Assembly: GCA_900541855.1 (NCBI GenBank)
Contig: UQLD01000010.1
Location: forward strand, 1-64,000
Length of the DNA: 64,000 nucleotides
Source: an uncultured Collinsella sp.
GTDB taxonomy: Bacteria > Actinomycetota > Coriobacteriia > Coriobacteriales > Coriobacteriaceae
Direction of reading: 5' to 3'
The translations under genes and the position numbers were made by a program. Below are positions 55,448-62,627 of this stretch, piece after piece (positions within the stretch are counted from its first letter, which is position 1; each line of letters opens with the position of its first letter). The notes below the pieces were generated by a model. The model ran no database searches. It saw only the letters and a program-made list of their open reading frames with translations, and was not told the DNA's origin.

Positions 55448-56371
55448 TTACAGCTTGGCGTCGATGTCGACGCTCTGATACGTAGGGGTCTGCTGGACAT
55501 AGAGCTTGATGCCCATGTCGAGCAGCTGGTTGACGTCGGCCTTCTGGGTGGCGTCGAGGAAGACGGAGCTGTCCTTGCCGCCGACCTGATCGGCACCATC
55601 GTGGTTGGCGGTGGCGCCCAGGTTGATGGCCTCGAGCTTGTAGCCCTGGCAGAACTGCAGCATCTCGGCCGTGTTGCCAAAGACGAACATGACGCGCTCG
55701 CCGAGGGTGTTGAGCTTGTCCATCTTGGCGAGGGCACGCTCGACGGTGAAGACGTTCAGGCGCACGCCCTGGGGCTTGGCCAGCTTAAGAGCGCCCTTCT
55801 TGATGTCATCGTTGGCGGCAGCGTTGTCGACGACGATGATGCGCTCGGCCTGAACCTTGGTGGTCCAGGTAAAGACGACCTGGCCGTGCAGCAGACGGTA
55901 GTCAAGACGTGCGAGGACGATCTTGGCGGGACCGGAGCTGTGACGGGACGCCTTGGCCTTCTTGGCGGGAGCCGCGGCGGGCTGGGCCGGTGCGTTGGGG
56001 TTGGTCAGACCGTTGCGGGCCTCGTTGATGAGGGCCGCGAGCTCGGCGCCCTCGACGGGGACGGGGCTCATAGCGAGCGTGAGCGCCAGCGGGATGTTGA
56101 AACCGCTGACAACCGTGAACTTCGTGCCGTTCTTGGAAAGCTCGACCATGTTGTTGTTGACCGAGCTGCCGAGCATATCGGTCAGCACATAGACGGTGTC
56201 GTCCGCGTTGAACGTGGCGATCATGGCATCCACCTTATTGGTGATGGGCTCCTTGTCGTCACGAGCAAGCGACACGACGTGGACGTTCGACACGTCGCCG
56301 AGAACCATCTCGAGCGTGTCTTTGGCGCCTGCGGCCAGGCCGCCATGAGATGCGAGAATGATCTGATTCAT
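55448..56371 (-). CDS. PTS mannose-family fused EIIA-EIIB component
   Basis: A 307-residue cytosolic protein. EIIA (1-120) has the phospho-His in ILASHGGLA. An Ala/Pro/Lys linker (about 125-148) leads to EIIB (150-307) with the phospho-His in RLDYRLLHGQV. Phosphate passes from HPr to A, B and then the sugar. It is the first gene of an operon EIIAB-EIIC-EIID, probably continued by SIS protein 2. AGGAGGAGG precedes the ATG. Confidence 0.94.
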   Translation of the reverse strand: MNQIILASHGGLAAGAKDTLEMVLGDVSNVHVVSLARDDKEPITNKVDAMIATFNADDTVYVLTDMLGSSVNNNMVELSKNGTKFTVVSGFNIPLALTLAMSPVPVEGAELAALINEARNGLTNPNAPAQPAAAPAKKAKASRHSSGPAKIVLARLDYRLLHGQVVFTWTTKVQAERIIVVDNAAANDDIKKGALKLAKPQGVRLNVFTVERALAKMDKLNTLGERVMFVFGNTAEMLQFCQGYKLEAINLGATANHDGADQVGGKDSSVFLDATQKADVNQLLDMGIKLYVQQTPTYQSVDIDAKL

Positions 56372-56399
56372 CTTGCCTCCTCCTTTTCGTTATGGTCAT

Positions 56400-56418
56400 T
56401 ATAACGTCTTATACGTTG
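56400..56418. promoter_or_regulatory. Candidate operator of the PTS operon
   Basis: TATAACGTCTTATACGTTG, 29 bases before the EIIAB ATG, has the same decamer TATAACGTCT as the gntR 2 leader. TATACT-like -10 sequences are just upstream on the minus strand. The rest of the gap to EamA 2 (56419-56554) has no gene. Confidence 0.55.
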
Positions 56419-56554
56419 CTTATATTGCTAATTAGTATAAAGACCGTTCGCGGGTGAAAATCGACCGTTGACGGGTTTAACGTACTTGAAACGTTGGGGC
56501 CGGGTAGGCCGGCGCTGGCTGGATAACCCGAGGTCAGACCCTGCGCGCAATCCT

Positions 56555-57637
56555 CTATCGCACAAAGTACCAGGGGCTTTCCTGCACGGTGGGCTCCAGC
56601 GCGATGCCGGTGCGCTCCTTAAACAGATCCATGTCCTGCGATTTCTCCGTCCACCACGCGTTGGGCTTAAAGGTCATGCTCTCAACGACATGACCGACAA
56701 ACACACTGTTGCGCAGCTTGGAGAAGTCGGTGTTCATGATCAGGATGGACGCGAGCACCAGCACGATGCCCAGGACCTTGATCGCGCCGGCGGGCTCGGC
56801 GTAGATGCCAATGCCCACCAGTACGGTGACGACCGTCTCGAATGACATTACGACGGGAACTTTCGATGTCTCGAGCCCCATGGACAGACCCTGCATATAT
56901 AAGATGTAGGCCACAGCTGTGGGGATGAGTCCAAAGCCAAGGAACAGCAGCAGCAGCTGTGGCGACATTGCCGCGGCGACATCCGGCCACGGAGCCGCGA
57001 TAGCCGCCATAACCGCACCGCCAAAAACAAAGCCCCAAAACGTGACAGCCAGCGGGTGGACCGTCTTGGTTGCTATCCGGCTAAACACCGCGAGCGACGC
57101 ACCACAAAGGCCTGCAATCACGCCCGACGTGACGCCCCAAACCGAAAAATGGAAACCGGAAAGGTCGCCATTGGTCACTGCAAGCACGCAGCCAACGATG
57201 TTAAAGACAATGGCAACGAGCTTGTTGGGGGTCACGTCCTCGCGATAAAGTACGCGGCCGAGCATGACACCAAACACCGGCGAGGTGTAAAGCAGCACCG
57301 AGGCCGTGGACATGCCGACCTCGCCCATGCACTCGTAATAGCAGGTGTTGGCGGCGGCCAGACCGACGATACCGACAAGCGCGCAGGGGACGAGCTCTTT
57401 GGGGCTTGCCTTGAACAGGGCCAGCGGACCCTGAGCCACGGTAGACCCCTCACCCGGACGGCAGCCCATAAACATCAGGACCGGTGCCAAGATAAGCGCT
57501 CCGACCAACAAGCGAAAGGCAGCCATGCTCTGGGATGAAACGCCCATGGCCGAGATGCCGTTTACAAAGATTCCGATGCTGCCCCACATAAGCGCGGCGA
57601 CCAGCACCAGCACATAGCCCAGATTGCTTTTCTTCAA
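56555..57637 (-). CDS. EamA/DMT-family transporter 2
   Basis: A 360-residue membrane protein with two EamA repeats (about ten helices, residues 5-300), followed by a soluble C-terminal extension of about 60 residues (WWTEKSQDMDLFKERTG) that is not usual for the family. TTG at 57637, five bases after GAGGAGG, is the best start; a GTG 36 bases upstream would cover that ribosome site. It lies in front of the PTS operon on the same strand and may export an amine or amino acid left after sugar removal (inference). Confidence 0.83.
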   Translation of the reverse strand: MKKSNLGYVLVLVAALMWGSIGIFVNGISAMGVSSQSMAAFRLLVGALILAPVLMFMGCRPGEGSTVAQGPLALFKASPKELVPCALVGIVGLAAANTCYYECMGEVGMSTASVLLYTSPVFGVMLGRVLYREDVTPNKLVAIVFNIVGCVLAVTNGDLSGFHFSVWGVTSGVIAGLCGASLAVFSRIATKTVHPLAVTFWGFVFGGAVMAAIAAPWPDVAAAMSPQLLLLFLGFGLIPTAVAYILYMQGLSMGLETSKVPVVMSFETVVTVLVGIGIYAEPAGAIKVLGIVLVLASILIMNTDFSKLRNSVFVGHVVESMTFKPNAWWTEKSQDMDLFKERTGIALEPTVQESPWYFVR

Positions 57638-57676
57638 CGCAGCCTCCTCGGTATTGTTTCCAATATGTTTCACACT

Positions 57677-57693
57677 ACGTTATAGTCGTTATA
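57677..57693. promoter_or_regulatory. Candidate operator of EamA 2
   Basis: ACGTTATAGTCGTTATA holds a direct repeat (ACGTTATA, TCGTTATA). Its AGTCGTTATA is the complement of TATAACGTCT with one change, linking this gene to the gntR 2/PTS sites. Confidence 0.45.
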
Positions 57694-57760
57694 TACATTT
57701 TTCAAGACACAAATCGGCGAGCGGGAAAATCCGCTCGCCCACACACTCATTGGGTACTCA

Positions 57761-57886
57761 TTGGGGACGTACTTAAATGAGTAGTCGTTGGGGACGTCCT
57801 TGGATGACTAGTCATTTAAGAACGTCCCCAACGACTAGGACTGTCCCCAACTGCCGGCAGAAAAGGAACGTCCCCAAGCGCTGCCA
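57761..57886. repeat. GGGGACGTTCTT palindrome array, second copy
   Basis: It contains TTGGGGACGTACTT, TCGTTGGGGACGTCCTT and its partner AAGAACGTCCCCAACGA, then CTGCCGGCAG and GGAACGTCCCCAA. The order is as in 49185-49290. Together with the hairpin at 57894-57960 it fills the 358-base gap between EamA 2 and SIS protein 3. Confidence 0.75.
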
Positions 57887-57893
57887 TGAATTC

Positions 57894-57960
57894 AGTTGCG
57901 GTGAAATAGTTCCTGAATAGAGGCTTCAGACCCCCAAACAGGAACTATTCCACCGCAACT
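57894..57960. repeat. Hairpin with 22-base arms
   Basis: AGTTGCGGTGAAATAGTTCC at 57894 onward pairs with the arm 57939-57960 over 22 bases with one mismatch; the loop is 23 bases. It lies 35 bases past the SIS protein 3 stop and has no T run, so it looks like a repeat element rather than a terminator. Confidence 0.75.
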
Positions 57961-57995
57961 TATGAGGACATCGAGCTGTTAGGCTGCTCCATCCC

Positions 57996-58988
57996 CTAGT
58001 AATCGAGCTTCCACATGTAGCGGCGCGTCATGTAGTCCTTGTGGGTGACGGCAGAGAGCGCGCGCATGTAGACGTTGTTGAGGATCGGGGCAAAGATCAG
58101 GTGGTTGAAGTACTCGCTCACGCTGTCCTTGATGTCGTTGAGGCCGAGCTCTTTGGCGTCGAGCTGATAGACGCGCTCGCCACCGTACTGGTTGACGAAG
58201 CGGATGCCGCGCTCGTCGTTGCAGCGGCTGCGGCCGACGCTGATGAGCTGGAACAGCGAGGTGCGCTTGTCCAGGATCTCGAAGGGGCCATGGAAGAAAT
58301 CGCAGGTGTTGATGGTGCAAGAGTCGATCTGCAGCATCTCCTGCACGTTGCAGATGCTAAAGACGTAGGCGGCACCAAAGAGCGGGCCCTGGGCCATGAC
58401 GTTGATGCAGGGCTTGTCGGCGTTCTGCTCGGCCCACTTGGCAGCGAGCGGACGGGTGTACTCGACGGCCTTGCGATAGATGGGGTCGACCAAGTCAAAC
58501 GCGGCCATAGCGGTCTCGTACTCGGCATAGCCCTCGGTCTGCTGCGTGAGCTCCATGGCGATCATGGTCACGACGGCGGAGTTGGTGCGACCCATGCAGG
58601 ACTCGTCGACGGCCAGGCTGTCGTACTGGATCTTGTAGTCGCAGACCTCGGTGAGGCCGGACTCGTCAACATAGATGGCGATGGTGCTGGCGCCGTGGTC
58701 CTTGGCGACCTGGGCGGCAACGATGGTCTCCTTGGTGCCGCGCATGGACACGACGACGGCCAGGGTGTTCTCGTTGACGTAGGCCGGGGTGGCGTGCACG
58801 AACTCGTTGCTGGTGTAGCTGGAGCTCACGACCTGCGTGGCCTCGTGCTCCATAAAGTACTGGGCAGGATAGTTGCCGCCGTTGGATCCGCCAGCGCCAA
58901 TCCACACGACGCGCTTGATGCCGCCCTTGTCTGCCTTGTCAGCCAAAACCTGGGAGACGACATCCTTAACCTGTTCCTGAGTAGTCAT
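57996..58988 (-). CDS. SIS-domain phosphosugar deglycase-like protein 3
   Basis: A 330-residue double-SIS protein. SIS 1: VVWIGAGGSNGGNY with SMRGTKETI; SIS 2: AQGPLFGAAYVFSI. The active segment reads NTCDFFHGPFE: where proteins 1 and 2 have Gly-Glu, this has Cys-Asp. The end TRRYMWKLDY matches protein 2. It is divergent from gntR 3, which presumably controls it. Confidence 0.8.
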   Translation of the reverse strand: MTTQEQVKDVVSQVLADKADKGGIKRVVWIGAGGSNGGNYPAQYFMEHEATQVVSSSYTSNEFVHATPAYVNENTLAVVVSMRGTKETIVAAQVAKDHGASTIAIYVDESGLTEVCDYKIQYDSLAVDESCMGRTNSAVVTMIAMELTQQTEGYAEYETAMAAFDLVDPIYRKAVEYTRPLAAKWAEQNADKPCINVMAQGPLFGAAYVFSICNVQEMLQIDSCTINTCDFFHGPFEILDKRTSLFQLISVGRSRCNDERGIRFVNQYGGERVYQLDAKELGLNDIKDSVSEYFNHLIFAPILNNVYMRALSAVTHKDYMTRRYMWKLDY

Positions 58989-59026
58989 CGTGCATCAGCC
59001 TTTCTTCTCGTTTGATGCTCTCGATG

Positions 59027-59185
59027 GCATACAAGTTACATACATGTTTTGGTTATGTCGACTAGTTGTATGCTATATTTGTCTTAGAAATTTTGTTGGT
59101 AAGGTTTTCGGCAATCCATTACCAGCGGTTTTGTTGTCATGTTGGATACATGCTTTGTTCGGTAAGTATACAAGTTAGATACAGG
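59027..59185. promoter_or_regulatory. Shared control region of SIS protein 3 and gntR 3
   Basis: GCATACAAGTTACATACATG (59027-59046) and GTATACAAGTTAGATACAGG (59166-59185) are near-identical direct repeats, one at each end of the gap. An inverted half, ACTAGTTGTATGC, is at 59061-59073. The first is in front of the SIS gene, the last overlaps the gntR 3 ribosome site, so one protein could control both genes. Confidence 0.7.
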
Positions 59186-59193
59186 TTGATCGC

Positions 59194-59916
59194 ATGAACG
59201 CTTCGTCTAAAAAGAAACTGGCCCAATACGAGCGCTTGGCGGGCATGCTGCGCGACCGCATCGCCGCCGGCACCTACGCACGCGGAGACAAGCTGCCGTC
59301 CGAGATGGAGCTCATGGGCGAATCAGGGCTGTCGCGCAGCACCGTGCGCCACGCCCTTAAGGTGCTCGTTGATGAGGGCCTAATTCGTACCGAGCGCGGG
59401 CGCGGCGCCTTTGTGGCCGACACGCCCGCGCTCCACGAGAACAACCTAGTGTTTTCGAGCTATACCAAGCAGGTCGAAGGTCAGGGCATGAAGCCCACCA
59501 CACGCACCGTGGACTCGGGCTTTGCCAAGGCGGCCGGCAGCATAGCTAAGTTCTTTGACGCCGCCGTGGGCAGCAAGCTCGTCAAACTTGTCCGTCTGCG
59601 TTATCTGGACGATGCGCCGCTGTGCCTGGAGACCACCTATCTACCACCGAGCTTTGAGGCACTTATCGATCGCGATATCAACGGTTCGCTCTACGCCACG
59701 CTGCGACAGGAGTTCCATCGCGCACCGGCACAGGGGCATAAGACCTTTGAGGTGTGCTACGCCTCGCAAAACGAGGCGTTTTTGCTCAACGTTGAGCGCG
59801 GGCAGGCGCTGATCCTAATCACCGACTACGTCTACGACACCGACGGCCGCCCGCTCCATGTCTCCAAGCGCATCCAGCGCACCGACCGCGCCAAATACAC
59901 CGAACCCATCGGCTAA
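59194..59916 (+). CDS. GntR/HutC-family regulator with UTRA domain 3
   Basis: A 240-residue regulator: winged helix-turn-helix at about 12-77 (ESGLSRSTVRHALKVLV..GRGAFV) and a UTRA domain from about 95 (LRYLDDAPLCLETTYLP). It is more distant from regulators 1 and 2. It is divergent to SIS protein 3, with repeats of ATACAAGTTA-type between, one overlapping its own ribosome site. It ends against palindrome unit 4. Confidence 0.88.
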   Translation: MNASSKKKLAQYERLAGMLRDRIAAGTYARGDKLPSEMELMGESGLSRSTVRHALKVLVDEGLIRTERGRGAFVADTPALHENNLVFSSYTKQVEGQGMKPTTRTVDSGFAKAAGSIAKFFDAAVGSKLVKLVRLRYLDDAPLCLETTYLPPSFEALIDRDINGSLYATLRQEFHRAPAQGHKTFEVCYASQNEAFLLNVERGQALILITDYVYDTDGRPLHVSKRIQRTDRAKYTEPIG

Positions 59917-59949
59917 CCTGCCAAAATAAACCTGTCCCTAAATGGTAGG
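59917..59949 (+). repeat. CCTGCCAAAATAAAC palindrome, unit 4
   Basis: CCTGCCAAAATAAACCTGTC begins directly after the gntR 3 stop; CCTGCCA pairs with TGGTAGG (one G-T). The GNAT gene's stop and last codons lie inside it, so it fills the whole gap of two convergent genes. Confidence 0.7.
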
Positions 59950-60528
59950 TTTGGGGAGGTCGGGAAACCAGGTTGGCTTGGGTTGGTTGGGTGTGCGCTC
60001 GGCCAGGACCAGCTCCATCCAGCACATGTCGTACCAGCGGCCGAACTTTTGGGCGCAGCGATCGAAAGCGCCCACCAGGCGATATCCCATATGGGCATGG
60101 AAATCCTGGCTGTTGTGCGTCAGGTACTCGTCGTCCTTATCGTGCGGCACGGCGATGAGGGCGCACATGTTGGTGATGCCCATCGCGATCAGGCATTGCT
60201 TGAGCGCATCGTGCAGCTTGCGGCCCAGCCCGCCGTGGCGTACATCGCGCGCCAGGTAGATCGACGTCTCGACCGACCAGTCGTACGCCTCGCGGCTGTT
60301 AAGCGGACTCACGTAGGCATAGCCTACCGGACGCCCGTCCAACTCCATCACCAGATACGGATAGCGCTTGAGCGTACGCTCGATGCGCCCGGCGAACTCC
60401 TCAACGCTCGGCACCTCGTATTCGCAGGTAATCGCCGTCTGGCGCACATACGGCTCATAGATGGCAAGCAACGCCGGCGCATCATCGGGCGTCGCCAGGC
60501 GAATCGTCGGCTCGGACATCTCGGTCAT
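59938..60528 (-). CDS. GNAT-family N-acetyltransferase (phosphinothricin acetyltransferase-like)
   Basis: A 196-residue acetyltransferase. It starts IRLATPDDAPALLAIYEPYV, and has the acetyl-CoA motif region DVRHGGLGRKLHDAL and a C-terminal HMGYRLVGAFDRCAQKFGRW, all typical of the Pat/Bar-like group that acetylates small amines. GAGGGAGAAGGG precedes the ATG at 60528. The substrate is unknown. The last few codons fall in a palindrome unit. Confidence 0.87.
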   Translation of the reverse strand: MTEMSEPTIRLATPDDAPALLAIYEPYVRQTAITCEYEVPSVEEFAGRIERTLKRYPYLVMELDGRPVGYAYVSPLNSREAYDWSVETSIYLARDVRHGGLGRKLHDALKQCLIAMGITNMCALIAVPHDKDDEYLTHNSQDFHAHMGYRLVGAFDRCAQKFGRWYDMCWMELVLAERTPNQPKPTWFPDLPKPTI

Positions 60529-60549
60529 ACAACCCTTCTCCCTCAAAAA

Positions 60550-60587
60550 CAAAGGCCGCCTTGCGCCAAACCTAGCGCAAGGCGGCC
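60550..60587 (-). terminator. Intrinsic terminator of the threonine aldolase gene
   Basis: A 13-bp perfect stem (GGCCGCCTTGCGC arms) is followed on the minus strand by TTTGTTTTT. Confidence 0.88.
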
Positions 60588-60605
60588 CCTCGTCATTACA
60601 TCAGG

Positions 60606-61631
60606 CTACAGGACAGCCGCCAACGCGTCGATATCCTCCTGCGTCGTGGCCCAGCTGGTGCAAAAGCGCACCACCGTGTGGGTATCGTCGTACTTTTCCC
60701 AGTACTCGATCGCCGCGTGCTCGCGAATGCGGGCCATGTCCTCGTTGGGCAGAATCACGAACTGCTGGTTGGTCGGCGTCTCCAAGAAGAACTGGTAGCC
60801 GCGCTCGTGCAGCACGCGACGAAGCGCCTGCGCGGTTTCGATCGCCTGGCGACCAATCTCAAAATACAGGCCGTCGGTAAAGAGCGCCTCAAACTGCACG
60901 CCCGTCAGGCGGCCCTTGGCCAGCAACGCACCGTGCTGCTTAATGCGCGGAATGGGATGCGCCGGAGCGTGCATGCCGCAAAACACCACGGCCTCGCCGC
61001 ACAGAGCGCCGCACTTGGTGCCGCCGATGTAGAACACGTCACACAGCTGTGCCAGCTCGGGCAGGGTAATGTCGCACTCATCGGCCGCCAGCGCATAGGC
61101 TAGGCGAGCACCGTCCACAAACAGCGGAATCTGGCGCTTCTGGCACACTGCGTGAATCGCCGCGAGCTCGGCCTTGGAGTACAGCGTGCCGTACTCGGTC
61201 GATAGACTCACGTACACGGCACCCGGGAACACCGTGTGCTCGTAGCTCTCGTTTTCGTAGAACACCTGGATATAGTTCTCCAGATCCTCGGCGTGCATCT
61301 TGCCCTCGTAGCCGGGGATGGTGAGCACCTTGTGACCGCCAAACTCGATGGCGCCCGCCTCGTGGCAGGCGACGTGGCCGGTCTCGGCAGCAACGACGCC
61401 CTCGTACGGCGCGAGCAGCATGTCAATCACCGTCGCGTTGGCCTGCGTGCCGCCCACCAGAAAAAACACGTCGGCATCGGGGGCCTGACAGGCCTCGCGG
61501 ATAAGCTGCTTGGCACGCTCGGTGTGCGCATCGGTACCGTAGCCGGGCTGCGGCTCCATATTGGTGTCGACGAGCGCCTGCAGCACTGCCGGATGTGCGC
61601 CGTGGGAATAGTCGTTGTTAAACGCGAGCAT
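60606..61631 (-). CDS. ltaE: Low-specificity L-threonine aldolase-like PLP enzyme
   Basis: A 341-residue fold-type I PLP enzyme. It begins FNNDYSHGAHPAVLQAL, and has GGTQANATV, the Asp of VDGARLAYAL, and the PLP Lys in IGGTKCGAL. It would split threonine or allo-threonine to glycine and acetaldehyde, as the family does. Length and start are normal. Confidence 0.9.
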   Translation of the reverse strand: MLAFNNDYSHGAHPAVLQALVDTNMEPQPGYGTDAHTERAKQLIREACQAPDADVFFLVGGTQANATVIDMLLAPYEGVVAAETGHVACHEAGAIEFGGHKVLTIPGYEGKMHAEDLENYIQVFYENESYEHTVFPGAVYVSLSTEYGTLYSKAELAAIHAVCQKRQIPLFVDGARLAYALAADECDITLPELAQLCDVFYIGGTKCGALCGEAVVFCGMHAPAHPIPRIKQHGALLAKGRLTGVQFEALFTDGLYFEIGRQAIETAQALRRVLHERGYQFFLETPTNQQFVILPNEDMARIREHAAIEYWEKYDDTHTVVRFCTSWATTQEDIDALAAVL

Positions 61632-61676
61632 GGCAATCCTCTCTTACCGGGTATCGGCCAGATGATTCAAACGGAG

Positions 61677-62540
61677 CTATTGTACGCCGTTGGGATAGGC
61701 AATGCGTGCGGCAAGGCACTCAAGTGCCAGTACCAGGGCAAAACCGCAGCTCACGTCACTCAAAAAGTGCGCGCCGATCACGATGCGCCCAAAGGCGACG
61801 AACGCTGCAACAACAACCGCCGCCCAAAAGATCACGCGGCGACGCGAAGGTTTTTCCTTAAAGGCTGCCGCGGGAAGCCCGGCGAGCATAAGGCCGATCG
61901 CCGCATGCGCCGTGTGTCCGCTCGCAAACGACTTGAACCCGTCCTTAATCACGCCGGCGGCGATATAGGCCCACTTGTCGGGGTTGCCGATCACCCACCA
62001 CGGCTGAAAATTGAGCCCCGGCGTGACCTCGATCACGCGCATGCGCGGGCGCGACCATAACGGCTTAACAATGACGTTGAGGATGATGGCCTGAGCGACC
62101 CACACGGCCAGCACCATCAACGCCCAGCGCGTAAGCTCGTCGGGCTCGGTCGTGCGCGTGAGGCGGTAGGCGATGAAGTTGGCTGCGATGACCAACGCAA
62201 ACGTCAGAACCAGCTGAAACGCAATAAGCTTGCCGCCGACGCGCAGCGATCCGATAATCTCGTAGCCGACCAGACCCACGTTGATCAAAACGCCCAGCGC
62301 AGCGAGCCACTTGCTCGCCTTGGAGTCGGAACGCACCGCGCGCACGAGCATAACGCCCGCGACGCTCGCCGTCAGCTCGAACGGTAGCTCGCCGGCCGCC
62401 TCGACAAAGCGACCGTACATGCTGCCGATGTTGAACAGCGCACTCGAGATCTGATAATCAAAGAAGCTGCCCACGCCCAGACAAAGGCACAGGACGGCCG
62501 CGATAATAGCGACATCTTTCTTATAGATGTATCCGAACAT
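61677..62540 (-). CDS. PAP2-family membrane phosphatase
   Basis: A 287-residue membrane protein with six or more hydrophobic segments. The three PAP2 motifs are present near the C-terminal half: KPLWSRPR, SFASGHTAH and RIVIGAHFLSDV, with the catalytic His residues. It probably removes phosphate from a lipid such as undecaprenyl pyrophosphate or phosphatidic acid at the outer face. Confidence 0.88.
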   Translation of the reverse strand: MFGYIYKKDVAIIAAVLCLCLGVGSFFDYQISSALFNIGSMYGRFVEAAGELPFELTASVAGVMLVRAVRSDSKASKWLAALGVLINVGLVGYEIIGSLRVGGKLIAFQLVLTFALVIAANFIAYRLTRTTEPDELTRWALMVLAVWVAQAIILNVIVKPLWSRPRMRVIEVTPGLNFQPWWVIGNPDKWAYIAAGVIKDGFKSFASGHTAHAAIGLMLAGLPAAAFKEKPSRRRVIFWAAVVVAAFVAFGRIVIGAHFLSDVSCGFALVLALECLAARIAYPNGVQ

Positions 62541-62576
62541 GCTTTCCTTTCGATGGGGCTGGAATCAACCTGCGAG

Positions 62577-62616
62577 GTGGCGGGGCAAAGAACAACTGGT
62601 AGCTATGCCCCGCCAC
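62577..62616. terminator. Hairpin between mfd and the PAP2 gene
   Basis: GTGGCGGGGCA pairs perfectly with TGCCCCGCCAC (11 bp). The T run is missing on both strands, so it is only a possible terminator of mfd. Confidence 0.4.
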
Positions 62617-62627
62617 GCCCCTACTTG

